Part shown: piece after piece, positions 37,292-45,710 of the stretch
Layout: each line of letters begins with the position of its first letter
How positions within the stretch are numbered: the stretch's first letter is position 1
Source: Legionella quinlivanii
Lineage (GTDB): Bacteria > Pseudomonadota > Gammaproteobacteria > Legionellales > Legionellaceae
Direction of reading: 5' to 3'
Length of the DNA stretch: 64,000 bases
Assembly: GCF_003265995.1 (NCBI RefSeq)
Contig: NZ_MVJN01000005.1
Span: 248,001-312,000, forward strand
Notes under the pieces: generated by a model
Database searches by the model: none
What the model was told of the DNA's origin: nothing
What the model saw: only the letters and a program-made list of their open reading frames with translations
Made by a program: the position numbers and the translations under genes

Positions 37292-37653
37292 ATCCCCAGA
37301 AGAAGTGAAAAGATGACCGACGCACTAATGACTAAAATCGCCCCGCGCCGCCCGGATTCAAGGTGTTCTCCATAACCTAAATCCATCAGCATATGTCGTA
37401 TGCCTGCAAGAAAATGATAAATTAATGCTGCGCCCAGACCCCAGAACACCAGTTTTGAAAATGGATGGGCCATCATCTCTCCCACTTTGCGAAATGACTC
37501 TTCGCTCTGGAGGGATAAATCTATAAAATAGAATGCGACTGGCATCAACACAAATAATAGTATTCCGGAAATGCGGTGTAAAATCGATGCGATTGCCATC
37601 GGTGGATATTTTAAAGACCCCAAATCAAGATTTATCGGTCGTTTTTGTTTCAC
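37279..37653 (-). CDS. sdhC: Succinate dehydrogenase cytochrome b556 subunit
   Basis: A 124-residue protein starting at a GTG (37653), with AAGGA upstream; no in-frame ATG precedes the conserved RPINLDLGSLKYPPMAIASI. HRISGILLF holds the conserved Ser and Arg of the quinone pocket, and HFLAGIRHMLMDLG the heme-ligand His region. Three TM spans. It heads the sdhCDAB-suc block. The 200-bp spacer upstream is shared with the divergent RDD gene and must contain the promoter, which I could not place with confidence. Confidence 0.93.
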   Translation of the reverse strand: MKQKRPINLDLGSLKYPPMAIASILHRISGILLFVLMPVAFYFIDLSLQSEESFRKVGEMMAHPFSKLVFWGLGAALIYHFLAGIRHMLMDLGYGEHLESGRRGAILVISASVIFSLLLGICIW

Positions 37654-37853
37654 TTATTAGCCATCCTTAAAATTAGAGACAATAATCAACGCTGAATTAT
37701 CAAAACTCAAGCCAAAACCTCGCAAAGTATACCACTCTGTTTTTTTGAAGCAATTCCACTCTTTGTGAAAGAATGATAATTTTCACAGTAAACTGCTTGC
37801 TTTGGCAGGGATTCTCCTGCTAAAACAGGGAATTTCATTTAATATCATTATAT

Positions 37854-38120
37854 ATGTGGATTCGATGCCTTGCCGCCTGCCTTTATGACTGCCTGATTCT
37901 CAGCGCCCTCGGTTTTATTTTGACAGGGATTGCTGTATTTCTGAATCATGGCCAGGCGATCATGCCAGGCAATCACTATCTACAACTCGCCTTATCGTTG
38001 CTTTTCTTTTTTTATTACTTCGTTTCTCTGCGTTCCGGAGGACAGACTATCGGAATGCGAAGCTGGAAATTACGCCTGGTTAATAAAGGGAAAACGCAAT
38101 GGAGGCTGATTAAACTTTGA
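37854..38120 (+). CDS. RDD-family membrane protein, short (possibly truncated)
   Basis: 88 residues beginning with the RDD signature (RCLAACLYDCLIL) and two TM spans, then GGQTIGMRSWKLRLVNKGK, the conserved segment before the third TM of RDD proteins. The frame stops at TQWRLIKL where family members (~140 residues) continue with another ~40 residues including a TM span. A hairpin repeat starts 22 bp later, so the 3' end may have been lost. Function of RDD proteins is mostly unknown (some are transport-related). It could be a decaying gene. Confidence 0.65.
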   Translation: MWIRCLAACLYDCLILSALGFILTGIAVFLNHGQAIMPGNHYLQLALSLLFFFYYFVSLRSGGQTIGMRSWKLRLVNKGKTQWRLIKL

Positions 38121-38141
38121 GTTACTGTCTGCTCCTGGCTT

Positions 38142-38219
38142 CTACGTCCCTCGGCTTGTCTGAGGGATCCAGAGACTCGTAAAGAAACTGGATTCCGCGC
38201 ATAAAGCGCGGAACGTAGG
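38142..38219. repeat. Hairpin repeat ending ACGTAGG (hairpin family, copy 3)
   Basis: The element begins CTACGTCCCTCGGCTTGT and ends with the hairpin TTCCGCGC-ATAAA-GCGCGGAACGTAGG. Its left end matches 62793 and its right end matches 27880-27907. CTACGT/ACGTAG mark its two ends. Confidence 0.7.
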
Positions 38220-38238
38220 CATTTGGCGTTAAAAGGAT

Positions 38239-38859
38239 TTATCTCTTCATACCTGGAGTGCCCGCCTGCGGGTGTTTTCGATAAACATCACGCGGGGTAC
38301 CTTCAGGATAACCATAGCCCTTGGCGGCCAATACTTTGACATTTTGCAAATAGCGTTCGCCCCAGGCACCGGGGTCGAAATTGGTTACAACCACATTGTA
38401 ACTGAGATTGATTACAGACTCGAAAGCCTTTCGCTGGCCCAGCTCATGACCACCAAAAGCAATTTGTACTTCTGTTTCCTGATCAATACCACCCGACTTT
38501 AATCGTTCAATTAGCAGGAAGATCATTTTTTCTATGGTGTAATACAGTTTGCACATCGACATGCCCGCCTCATACATATCCTCTGCCTTTGACGTGGTCA
38601 TTTTATGGCCGAAATCATGGATATTGTAAACGAATTCACGCTCTTGCGAGTTGGGCAGTAATTCAGGCTCGATAACTAAAGGGGGTATTACCGGATCAAT
38701 AATAGGACTAATAATATACAATTCAAAATTAGCCCAATGCCACCAGAGTTGATAGACCTGTTCTACCAATGCTATAGGGTCCATATCCTGGGCATTTTTA
38801 ATTTCCTGGCGAATGTCATCCCCAATCAAAAAGCCATCAGAATTATTTGCTTCAGCCAT
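38239..38859 (-). CDS. Hypothetical protein
   Basis: A 206-residue soluble protein not recognised. The sequence is rich in conserved-looking aromatic and His residues: YQLWWHWANFELYII, IHDFGHKMTTSKAED, AFGGHELGQRKAFES and FDPGAWGERYLQNVKVLAA. A proline-rich stretch (SPIIDPVIPPLVIEPE) sits at ~50-65. No signal peptide or membrane span. The ATG at 38859 lacks a strong ribosome site. Its composition suggests a conserved globular protein, not a repeat-type effector. Flanked by a hairpin repeat and the feo operon, it is probably transcribed alone. Confidence 0.6.
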   Translation of the reverse strand: MAEANNSDGFLIGDDIRQEIKNAQDMDPIALVEQVYQLWWHWANFELYIISPIIDPVIPPLVIEPELLPNSQEREFVYNIHDFGHKMTTSKAEDMYEAGMSMCKLYYTIEKMIFLLIERLKSGGIDQETEVQIAFGGHELGQRKAFESVINLSYNVVVTNFDPGAWGERYLQNVKVLAAKGYGYPEGTPRDVYRKHPQAGTPGMKR

Positions 38860-38985
38860 AATTTACACCGGTTCACTATCTATAGACTATCTTAGCTCAA
38901 TTTAAGGATAGGTGTATCCCTGATAAATAGAAAAAAATTTGTAAATCCAGGCAGCAGTCAACAAAAAGTGGTGCATCGCAAGCTA

Positions 38986-39210
38986 TTAGTTTGGAGCGAC
39001 ATACTGATAGTAAACGGGTGGTGTGGCTTTACACTTGAAACAACTGCTCTGACAGGCTGACTTTTCCTGACAGCAGGCAATCATTCCTTTGCGCAGCCAC
39101 AGATCAAGCATAGGCTGCAGTGCGCCAATATCGACGCCTAATAATCTTGCCAATTGCTGATTACTGGCTACTTTCTCTTTTTTAAAATACTCAAGAATTT
39201 GCATAAGCAT
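38986..39210 (-). CDS. feoC: FeoC-like winged-helix protein
   Basis: 74 residues. Residues 1-45 form a small winged helix (MLMQILEYFKKEKVASNQQL with a later recognition helix). The wing region carries CCQEKSACQSSCFKCKA, a Cys cluster like the Fe-S-binding loop of FeoC. It overlaps the 3' end of feoB by 20 bp, the expected place for feoC. In other bacteria FeoC binds or stabilises FeoB, or acts as a transcription factor. Confidence 0.75.
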   Translation of the reverse strand: MLMQILEYFKKEKVASNQQLARLLGVDIGALQPMLDLWLRKGMIACCQEKSACQSSCFKCKATPPVYYQYVAPN

Positions 39211-41410
39211 GTTTATTTTTCCTAACCCCCTGCCAGCGAAGGTAACTGATAAATCCAGTCATGAACAGTGCCAAACCTGTAATCCAGCTAATTGTCTGAT
39301 ACGGATGCTGACCGAATCGCGCCAATTGATAAAATAAAACCGCTGCTGTGTAAGCCACTACAAAAGACCAGATCACTGAAAACCACATTAACTGGCGATT
39401 GGCTTCCTGGCGAATAGCTGCCATTGTGGAAACACAGGGTATATATAAAAGGATAAACAATAAATAGGCAAATGCACCGGCTTTTCCATCAAAACGCTCG
39501 GCCATCATGCCATACATTGAATGAGAAAGCTCGTTATCAGGCGCGCTTGCCAGAATGGGATTAATCAAAGCCTGCCCGAGATTGGCCAGATTTTCAGGAA
39601 TTGACCAGAAGGCCGATTGCAGTGAGCCCAGGAAATCAAAGCCGTCAAGCGCAGATTGTCCTACATGACCCAGTTGTGCATAAAGAGAGTTTAAAGAGCC
39701 GACCACCACCTCTTTTGCCAGCATGCCAGTCAGGAGTCCCACCGTGGCCGGCCAGTTTTCCTGGGTTAGCCCCATGGGCGCAAACAGCGGCGTCAGCCAT
39801 TGACCCAGCAAGGACAAAACGGAATGCGTATCGGCCTCATTACTGCTAATGCCGCCACTGACTGTCAGGGCATTTAAACCGCCCAATAAAATGCAAACAG
39901 GAATAATGACCCGCCCGGCGCGCACAATAAAATGTTTCAAGCGAAAGCCGGTCTCTCTGAGCAGGCGGCGTAATGAAGGCTTATGATAAACGGGCAGTTC
40001 CAGAACCAAAGGCGACGCCTGTCCCTGCAAAGTGGTTTTACGCAGCAGTAACCCGGTTAATACCGCCATTAAAATACCAATAAGATATAAGGCAAAAACG
40101 ACGTTTTGTCCCCCGCTGGGAAAAAACGCGGCGACAAACACTGCGTAAATCGCCAGACGGGCGCTGCAGGACATAAAAGGGCTCATTAATACTGTTAGTA
40201 AGCGATCTCGTTCGGAATCGAGGGTTCTTGCCGCCATAATAGCAGGCACGTTGCAGCCGAATCCGACAATCATCGGTACAAAGGATTTACCCGGCAAGCC
40301 CAAAAGGCGCATCAGTTTATCGACCACAAATGCCGCTCTCGCCATATAACCGGATGCTTCCAGCAGCGAGAGAAAAAAGAACATCGAGGCAATCACCGGA
40401 ATAAAGGTCAGTGTGGTATTAATTCCCACTCCAATGCCGTTGGCAATCAAGGCTATTAACCATTGTGGTGTATGTATTTGCGCCAATAGCCAGGCACTGC
40501 CCTGCACAAAAAGAGTATCGGTAGTAATGTCAAAGAAGTCCTGAAATGCCCCGCCGACATTGATAGCAAATAAAAACATCAGATACATGACGGCGAGAAA
40601 TACAGGAAAACCCAGAAATCGGTTTAATACAAAACGATCCAGCCGGGCGGTGAAATGCTCGCTGGCATCACTTTTTTTCTGCTGAACGCTGTTCACAATC
40701 TCATGAATAAGCTGATAGCGGGCATCCGCCAGGCTGATATCATAGTCCGCCAGGGAGCCAGCCTCTGAAAAACAGACGCCACCCTCAAGACTCCTCAAGG
40801 CGTGGTAATGAGCCAAATGCGGCATCAGCTGCTTATCATCAATAAGGTGCCGGGTGAAATCCTGTAATTCCTTTTCTGCGTCCGCAGGCAGAGACAAGGT
40901 TAACGGCTTACAGGATCCTTTGTGATCCATAATTTGCGCTTCGAGCGCCCTGAAGCCGACTTTTTTATGGGATTGCAAGGGAACGACTGGACAACCCAGA
41001 CGTTTTGACAACTGTTCTATCTGGATGCTTACGCCTTGTTGTTCTGCAATATCAGTCATATTCAAAGCGACTATGAGCGGCTTGCCCAACTCAAGTAATT
41101 GGCTGGTTAAATATAAATGGCGCTCAAGATGGCTGGCATCGATCACGTTCACAATTAAATCGGCAGGTAATTCCATAACCGCCCGCGAGGCAATTTGCTC
41201 ATCCTGGCTGGCTTCCCCTGCTGCGGCTGACAGACTGTAAATGCCTGGTAAGTCGGTGATGGCAATGGACTCATCCCGCACTTTAAATGAGCCGGTTTTC
41301 TTTTCAACCGTAACACCAGGCCAGTTGCCAATGCGCTGATTTTCACCGGTCAAGCCATTGAACAATGTTGTTTTACCGCAATTGGGATTACCCACCAATA
41401 AAATATGCAT
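39191..41410 (-). CDS. feoB: Ferrous iron transport protein B
   Basis: A 739-residue FeoB. The G domain begins at once: VGNPNCGKTTLFNGLTG (G1), ITDLPGIYSLSA (G3), ALNMTDIAEQQG (G4). Then come a GDI-like helical domain and a polytopic core from ~270 with the two Gate motifs (FVPMIVGFGCNVPAIMAART and, later, the VGLLTGMLAKEVVVGSL segment). It takes up Fe2+ across the inner membrane. The start overlaps the feoA stop by one base (TAATG). A Fur box lies upstream of feoA. No frameshift seen. Confidence 0.95.
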   Translation of the reverse strand: MHILLVGNPNCGKTTLFNGLTGENQRIGNWPGVTVEKKTGSFKVRDESIAITDLPGIYSLSAAAGEASQDEQIASRAVMELPADLIVNVIDASHLERHLYLTSQLLELGKPLIVALNMTDIAEQQGVSIQIEQLSKRLGCPVVPLQSHKKVGFRALEAQIMDHKGSCKPLTLSLPADAEKELQDFTRHLIDDKQLMPHLAHYHALRSLEGGVCFSEAGSLADYDISLADARYQLIHEIVNSVQQKKSDASEHFTARLDRFVLNRFLGFPVFLAVMYLMFLFAINVGGAFQDFFDITTDTLFVQGSAWLLAQIHTPQWLIALIANGIGVGINTTLTFIPVIASMFFFLSLLEASGYMARAAFVVDKLMRLLGLPGKSFVPMIVGFGCNVPAIMAARTLDSERDRLLTVLMSPFMSCSARLAIYAVFVAAFFPSGGQNVVFALYLIGILMAVLTGLLLRKTTLQGQASPLVLELPVYHKPSLRRLLRETGFRLKHFIVRAGRVIIPVCILLGGLNALTVSGGISSNEADTHSVLSLLGQWLTPLFAPMGLTQENWPATVGLLTGMLAKEVVVGSLNSLYAQLGHVGQSALDGFDFLGSLQSAFWSIPENLANLGQALINPILASAPDNELSHSMYGMMAERFDGKAGAFAYLLFILLYIPCVSTMAAIRQEANRQLMWFSVIWSFVVAYTAAVLFYQLARFGQHPYQTISWITGLALFMTGFISYLRWQGVRKNKHAYANS

Positions 41411-41637
41411 TATGCCTTCTCCAGAAGCAGATAACGCGCTTCTTCCCGACGCAAACTAATGGATGTGCCACGAACCTCAACTTGTACAGGACAGCCCAGG
41501 GGAGCCACACGAATAATTTTTAATTCCGCGCCGCGCGTGATACCTAAAGAAAGCAGCCTGCGCCGATAGGAGGGCTCAGTGATGCCAAAATCAAGCAAAC
41601 GCACACAATCACCTTTTTTTAAATCATCTATTCGCAT
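41410..41637 (-). CDS. feoA: Ferrous iron transport protein A
   Basis: 75 residues, an SH3-like FeoA domain: KKGDCVRLLDFG, RRRLLSLGITRGAELKIIR and DxxxxGCPVQVEVRG-type strand (PLGCPVQVEVRGTSISL). The protein modulates FeoB. First gene of feoABC; the ATG at 41637 has only a weak ribosome site. Promoter region overlaps the Fur box. Confidence 0.93.
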   Translation of the reverse strand: MRIDDLKKGDCVRLLDFGITEPSYRRRLLSLGITRGAELKIIRVAPLGCPVQVEVRGTSISLRREEARYLLLEKA

Positions 41638-41682
41638 CTAAGTTTACAAATTGACAGCAATAAAATTAATTCTAACATAAAT

Positions 41683-41701
41683 GATATCGATAATCATTCT
41701 C
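41683..41701 (-). promoter_or_regulatory. Fur box upstream of feoA
   Basis: On the minus strand GAGAATGATTATCGATATC matches the 19-bp Fur consensus GATAATGATAATCATTATC at about 15 positions. It ends 46 bp before the feoA ATG, so iron-dependent repression of feoABC by Fur is expected. Confidence 0.75.
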
Positions 41702-41737
41702 ATTTGAATTTTATTTACCTGCGAACAACAACCTGAT

Positions 41738-42199
41738 TCATCTTCTGGGTGCAGTAAATGTTCCCAGACATTTTATAGTGTTTAGGAGGATAGAAAAATT
41801 TTTATGAAGTGGATTTATAACTAAATTAAATTCCTCTGGAATCACTACGGAAGGAACAGCGATAGCCATATATTTTTGTTGATTAAATAAAGTCTCTTCA
41901 GAAAAATCTCTGGTTATATCCGCTGCTGGAGAGGTATTCCATCCCGCTGGAAAATCCTCAACCTGATATTTTTTAATGAATCTTTGAGGAACATCAATTG
42001 AATACTTTGAATAAGAAAAACCAGATACTGACAAGCCATTATGCGATAACCATTCAAGAGTGCATAGGGCTATTGATTGCGAACAATAAATTACTTTTCT
42101 TCCTTTATGATTCCATCTGCCTTGCTCATGGACTCCTCCATCTCCTGAAAATACTATCTCAGGTTTGGTTGAAAAACTTGCTCTATACCAAATTGTCAT
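41738..42199 (-). CDS. RES-domain toxin
   Basis: 153 residues with the RES landmarks: Arg in WYRASF and GRWNHKG, Glu in CTLEWL, and Ser in AVPSVVIPEEFN. The family degrades or transfers ADP-ribose from NAD+ and is toxic when free. The ATG overlaps the antitoxin stop by one base (TAATG), the usual antitoxin-first arrangement. The fold is complete (C-terminal LVINPLHKNFS). Substrate and target are inferred from family knowledge. Confidence 0.85.
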   Translation of the reverse strand: MTIWYRASFSTKPEIVFSGDGGVHEQGRWNHKGRKVIYCSQSIALCTLEWLSHNGLSVSGFSYSKYSIDVPQRFIKKYQVEDFPAGWNTSPAADITRDFSEETLFNQQKYMAIAVPSVVIPEEFNLVINPLHKNFSILLNTIKCLGTFTAPRR

Positions 42200-42603
42200 T
42201 AACTATAGATACCATAATTTATTTGTTGAAGAACCTGTTCAACCAAGCGATGTCCTGCTTCTGTGTCTAACAGATCAATAGGCGCTCTTCCCCCCAGAGA
42301 ATCAATTTCTCTATATAACCAATTCTTAGCTTCAGGGAAGCCTATAATCTGGCTTGCCAGTTGAATTATTGAAATTAAACGCAACAACTTTTCAGTCGAT
42401 GGAGAATCAAGAGCCCTTTTTTCTCTTTTCTTAGTTTTATATGTTGATGCTGTTATATCCAGTCTGTTTAATACATCCTGCATTACAAAGCTTTTTGATT
42501 TTAAAAATTTTTCAAAGGTATCAGGGAGAGCACCATTCCTTATGATTTCAATTTCTTTGAATGGATCTTTTAATGCTTGCATTAAATTATCTGGTGTTAA
42601 CAT
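42199..42603 (-). CDS. Xre/MbcA/ParS-type antitoxin
   Basis: The ATG at 42603 gives 134 residues with GGAG 6 bases upstream; an ATG at 42609 is too close to that GGAG. The N-terminal half (~30-80) is an Xre-like helix-turn-helix region (VMQDVLNRLDITASTYKTKK). The C-terminal DUF2384 toxin-binding part reads FPEAKNWLYREIDSLGGRAP and then IDLLDTEAGHRLVEQVLQQI. It neutralises the RES toxin and represses its own promoter. Two inverted repeats just upstream are likely operators. Confidence 0.85.
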   Translation of the reverse strand: MLTPDNLMQALKDPFKEIEIIRNGALPDTFEKFLKSKSFVMQDVLNRLDITASTYKTKKREKRALDSPSTEKLLRLISIIQLASQIIGFPEAKNWLYREIDSLGGRAPIDLLDTEAGHRLVEQVLQQINYGIYS

Positions 42604-42620
42604 ATTCATCTCCAGCTACA

Positions 42621-42662
42621 TACTTAATTTTAAGTATATAAATACACTTTGTAAAGTATATA
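42621..42662 (-). promoter_or_regulatory. Paired inverted repeats, probable antitoxin operators
   Basis: A perfect TACTTAA-TT-TTAAGTA palindrome (42621-42636) and a second dyad with ACTTT-GT-AAAGT at its centre (ATACACTTTGTAAAGTATAT, 42643-42662) lie 18-60 bp before the antitoxin start. Shared ACTT/AAGT half-sites suit cooperative autorepression. Confidence 0.6.
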
Positions 42663-42716
42663 TCAATACCGTTGACTTTAAACTAAGGCCCCATCCAGAG
42701 AATTGAACAAGCGGCA

Positions 42717-43808
42717 TTAATCCAGGCTGGATAAAAGCCTGCCTGACCTATTGGTACGCCGTTGCAAATAATCTTCCGACTGCATTTCTTCAAGCCGGCT
42801 CAAGGTGCGCTTGAATGGCTGGGTCATTTCACCGCTGCGGTAAAGTTCGCTTAGAGGAACTTCAGCCGACAGGATCAGGCGGATACCGCGGTCATACATC
42901 ACATCAATGAAATGGATGAATAAAATGGCATAAATAGTATCCCGTTCACTGAACTTAGGTATTGAACTTACAAAAACCGTGTCGAACTGTTCGGCAATTT
43001 CCAGATAATCCAGCTGGCTTCGCGGTAAATTGCAGATTACTCTGAAGTCAAACCAGATTTGCACCTCTGCTTTCATGAGATAGGGAATGTCACGATTCTG
43101 AACCTGCAAAGCGCCCGCTCCTTGAAAATGCGGGTCCAATTCAATGAATTGCTTCTCCATTAATGACTGAGTGGCCGGTGTTAATGGGTAGAGATAGGTT
43201 TCTACATGCTTTTGCCGGCCCAGGCGATAGTCACGGCGTTCTCTGAGCTCAATAATCTGGCAATGGGTTTTAATTGCCGCAATGGCCGGTAAAAAGCGGG
43301 CTCTGTGCACTCCCTTCCAATAAAGCTTGTCCGGCGGGCTATTGGAAGTTGCCACCAGGATAATTCCCTGCTCAAACAGGGCTTGCAATAACTCGCCGAG
43401 GATCATCGCATAAGCGATATCGTCCACCATAAATTCATCGAAGCATAATACTCTTGTGGAGCGGGCAATATCGCTGGCTATCCGCTGCAAAGGATTTTTT
43501 ATGCCCTGCAGGGCTCGCAGGCGTTTATCGACCTGCTGCATAAAATGATGAAAATGAAAACGGAGTTTCTCTTTAATAGAAAGATTTTCGTAAAACATAT
43601 CCATTAAAAAGGTTTTACCGACTCCTACTGAGCCATACATATACAACCCCGTAAGAGGCGCTTTCCAGCGCGAAAATAGTGAAAATTTTTTCGGGGCGCT
43701 TAGCTCGGTACTTAATTTCTCAAGCAGAAGTAAAACATCACGCTGCAGCGGATCGTTTTCAATATCACCGGTCTGAATAGCTCGGTCATACTGTTCAAGC
43801 AGGCTCAT
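42717..43808 (-). CDS. zapE: Cell division ATPase ZapE (AFG1/LACE1 family)
   Basis: A 363-residue AAA-like ATPase: Walker A GLYMYGSVGVGKTFLMDMFY, Walker B RVLCFDEFMVDD, sensor VATSNSPPDKLY, arginine-finger region RARFLPAI. The length and order match ZapE/AFG1. The E. coli protein associates with FtsZ at the Z-ring under stress. The start overlaps the upstream hydrolase gene end by 14 bp. Confidence 0.9.
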   Translation of the reverse strand: MSLLEQYDRAIQTGDIENDPLQRDVLLLLEKLSTELSAPKKFSLFSRWKAPLTGLYMYGSVGVGKTFLMDMFYENLSIKEKLRFHFHHFMQQVDKRLRALQGIKNPLQRIASDIARSTRVLCFDEFMVDDIAYAMILGELLQALFEQGIILVATSNSPPDKLYWKGVHRARFLPAIAAIKTHCQIIELRERRDYRLGRQKHVETYLYPLTPATQSLMEKQFIELDPHFQGAGALQVQNRDIPYLMKAEVQIWFDFRVICNLPRSQLDYLEIAEQFDTVFVSSIPKFSERDTIYAILFIHFIDVMYDRGIRLILSAEVPLSELYRSGEMTQPFKRTLSRLEEMQSEDYLQRRTNRSGRLLSSLD

Positions 43809-44457
43809 AACCTATTTCTCTTGCAATTAACAGCTGCTTTAAGGCAGCCTTTAGTTCCAGCAGTTTTCCATGAAAAAAATGCCCGGTATCCGCAAACCGT
43901 ATTAATTCAATCTGCGGCTCCCTGGCGGCAAAATCCAAAACGAGGGATAATGGGACCACATCGTCCTCGTCGCCCTGGAAAATAGTCCAGTCATGAGGCT
44001 TGAACAGGGAATAATCGTAGTGATGCACGGGCGGCGCAATGCTGATTAATAAACGATGCGGGCAATACGCCGCACTGCGGTAAGTAACAAATGAGCCGAA
44101 GGAAAACCCCGCCAGAATCACTTCAGCATTGGGTACAGCTTCCCGATATAATTGAATCAGCTTCAGCATATCCTCGCTTTCGCCAATGCCTTCATCATAT
44201 TGGCCCTTTGACTCACCCACACCGCGAAAATTGAAGCGGATACTGGGAATACCCCGCTCCCTGAAAGCACGTGCCATCGTGGTCACCACTTTATTATTCA
44301 TGGAGCCGCCTTGCAGAGAATGAGGATGTCCAAGGAAGGCAATCGCAGGTGTCATTGATTGCGCGGGAACGCTAAGCACCGCTTCCAGAGCGCCTGCATC
44401 GCCTTCAAAACTGAAAGGATGTTCGCCAGGTATATTCAATTTGTCAACAGGTATCAT
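43795..44457 (-). CDS. COG2945-type alpha/beta hydrolase
   Basis: A 220-residue small hydrolase: FLGHPHSLQGGSMNNKVV oxyanion region, FNFRGVGESKG, nucleophile elbow LAGFSFGSFVTY (Ser intact), acid in FQGDEDDVVP and His in FADTGHFFHGKL. All three triad residues are present, unlike the hydrolase-fold protein at 26057. The substrate is unknown. It is translated just before zapE with overlapping ends. Confidence 0.85.
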   Translation of the reverse strand: MIPVDKLNIPGEHPFSFEGDAGALEAVLSVPAQSMTPAIAFLGHPHSLQGGSMNNKVVTTMARAFRERGIPSIRFNFRGVGESKGQYDEGIGESEDMLKLIQLYREAVPNAEVILAGFSFGSFVTYRSAAYCPHRLLISIAPPVHHYDYSLFKPHDWTIFQGDEDDVVPLSLVLDFAAREPQIELIRFADTGHFFHGKLLELKAALKQLLIAREIGYEPA

Positions 44458-44726
44458 TACGGTCCAGCCAGTTTAAATTAATGGTAAATTATACCCCAGC
44501 AGCTTCAAAATGCCAGGTTTTGGGCGACGTGAGTATATAACTCATCTTGCAATTTGATGCACGTGCTTTATGATCTAAGTAAGGAGTTTATTTTTACTAA
44601 ACAAACTCCCCCAGCACTGACCCGATGGGCAGTGACTTTGACAAACACTTATATGAAATGGAGGACTTGATCCATGAGACAGGTACCTGAATTATTCCCT
44701 GTTATAACTCAGACAGGGAGAACATC

Positions 44727-45512
44727 ATGAAAATCACCGATTTCAAGCGTAAAAAAGCATTAGGTGAAAAAATATCCTTTCTGACCTGCTACGACTACCC
44801 ATCCGCCTGCATTATTGCAGAAACTGAACTGGATTGTGTTCTGGTGGGTGATTCAGTGGCCATGGCTGTTCACGGCTATGAGACAACGGTAATGGCTACC
44901 ATTGAAATGATGGAATTTCATACTCGTGCAGTTGCGCGTGGTATAAAAAAACAATTCCTGGTCAGCGATCTGCCTTTCCTGGCGCATAAAGGTTCACAGC
45001 AGGAAACCGTTGCCAATGTACGGCGTCTGCTGCAGGCTGGAGCGCAGGCCGTAAAAATTGAAGGCGGGGATTTGGACACCTGCAAAACCATAACCCATTT
45101 GGTCGCCGCTGGCGTACCGGTTGTGGGTCATATTGGCCTTACTCCCCAGTCAGTTCATCAGCTGGGCGGGTATAAGGTGCAGGGTAAAACCCTGGAGCAG
45201 GCAGAGCAATTACTTAACCAGGCCAAAGATCTGGAGGCCGCCGGCTGCTGCGCTCTGGTTCTGGAATGCGTTCCTCAGAATGTGGCGGAACACATAACCA
45301 GCCATCTTTCTATCCCGACAATTGGTATAGGAGCCGGTGTGGGAACAGACGGGCAGGTATTGGTTTGGCATGATATGCTGGGCTTAAATGATTTCAAACC
45401 GCATTTCCTCAAACAATATTGTGAAGGTAAAGCCTATTTTCGACAGGCGATCAATGACTATATTAATGAAGTCAGGCATGCACAATTTCCAGCGAAGGAA
45501 CATGCTTTTTAA
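44727..45512 (+). CDS. panB: 3-methyl-2-oxobutanoate hydroxymethyltransferase
   Basis: A 261-residue TIM barrel: SFLTCYDYPSACIIAE, VGDSVAMAVHGYETT, KIEGGD and GHIGLTPQSVHQLGGYKVQG, IGIGAGVGTDGQVLV. It makes ketopantoate from 3-methyl-2-oxobutanoate using methylene-tetrahydrofolate, the first step of pantothenate synthesis. CAGGGAGA precedes the ATG. The 269 bp upstream contain a GGAGTTT/AAACTCC inverted repeat (44583-44609), purpose unknown. Confidence 0.95.
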   Translation: MKITDFKRKKALGEKISFLTCYDYPSACIIAETELDCVLVGDSVAMAVHGYETTVMATIEMMEFHTRAVARGIKKQFLVSDLPFLAHKGSQQETVANVRRLLQAGAQAVKIEGGDLDTCKTITHLVAAGVPVVGHIGLTPQSVHQLGGYKVQGKTLEQAEQLLNQAKDLEAAGCCALVLECVPQNVAEHITSHLSIPTIGIGAGVGTDGQVLVWHDMLGLNDFKPHFLKQYCEGKAYFRQAINDYINEVRHAQFPAKEHAF

Positions 45513-45513
45513 G

Positions 45514-45645
45514 TGGAGATTAGGTTAAGGGAGTTCTGCAATTACATGTAGGTTGGGCCCTTGGCCCAACATTGAGTTATGGAGTGGTTCGACCCTTTTG
45601 TTGGGCCAAGGGCCCAACCTACAATAACTCCTTAAGTTAATGGCA
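45514..45645. mobile_element. MITE-like element, copy 1 (between panB and panC)
   Basis: The right end ACTCCTTAAGTTAATGGCA matches the terminal repeat of the copy at 62855; the left end (AGGTTAAGGGAGTTCTGCAATT) is a diverged version. Inside is a perfect 23-bp inverted repeat: GTAGGTTGGGCCCTTGGCCC (45548 on, ending CAAC at 45570) with its complement at 45600-45622. The core is homologous to 62881-62963. No coding capacity. Confidence 0.8.
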
Positions 45646-45710
45646 TTGTCTCTAACTCTCTCCCCTGAGGGGAGAAAGTATTTTACCTTAATAGTGAAGG
45701 CTACAAAATT

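Noticed and set aside
37279-37653. Suspected error because sdhC starts with GTG
   Set aside because: AAGGA precedes the GTG and the protein begins exactly where homologues do; no ATG alternative is needed.
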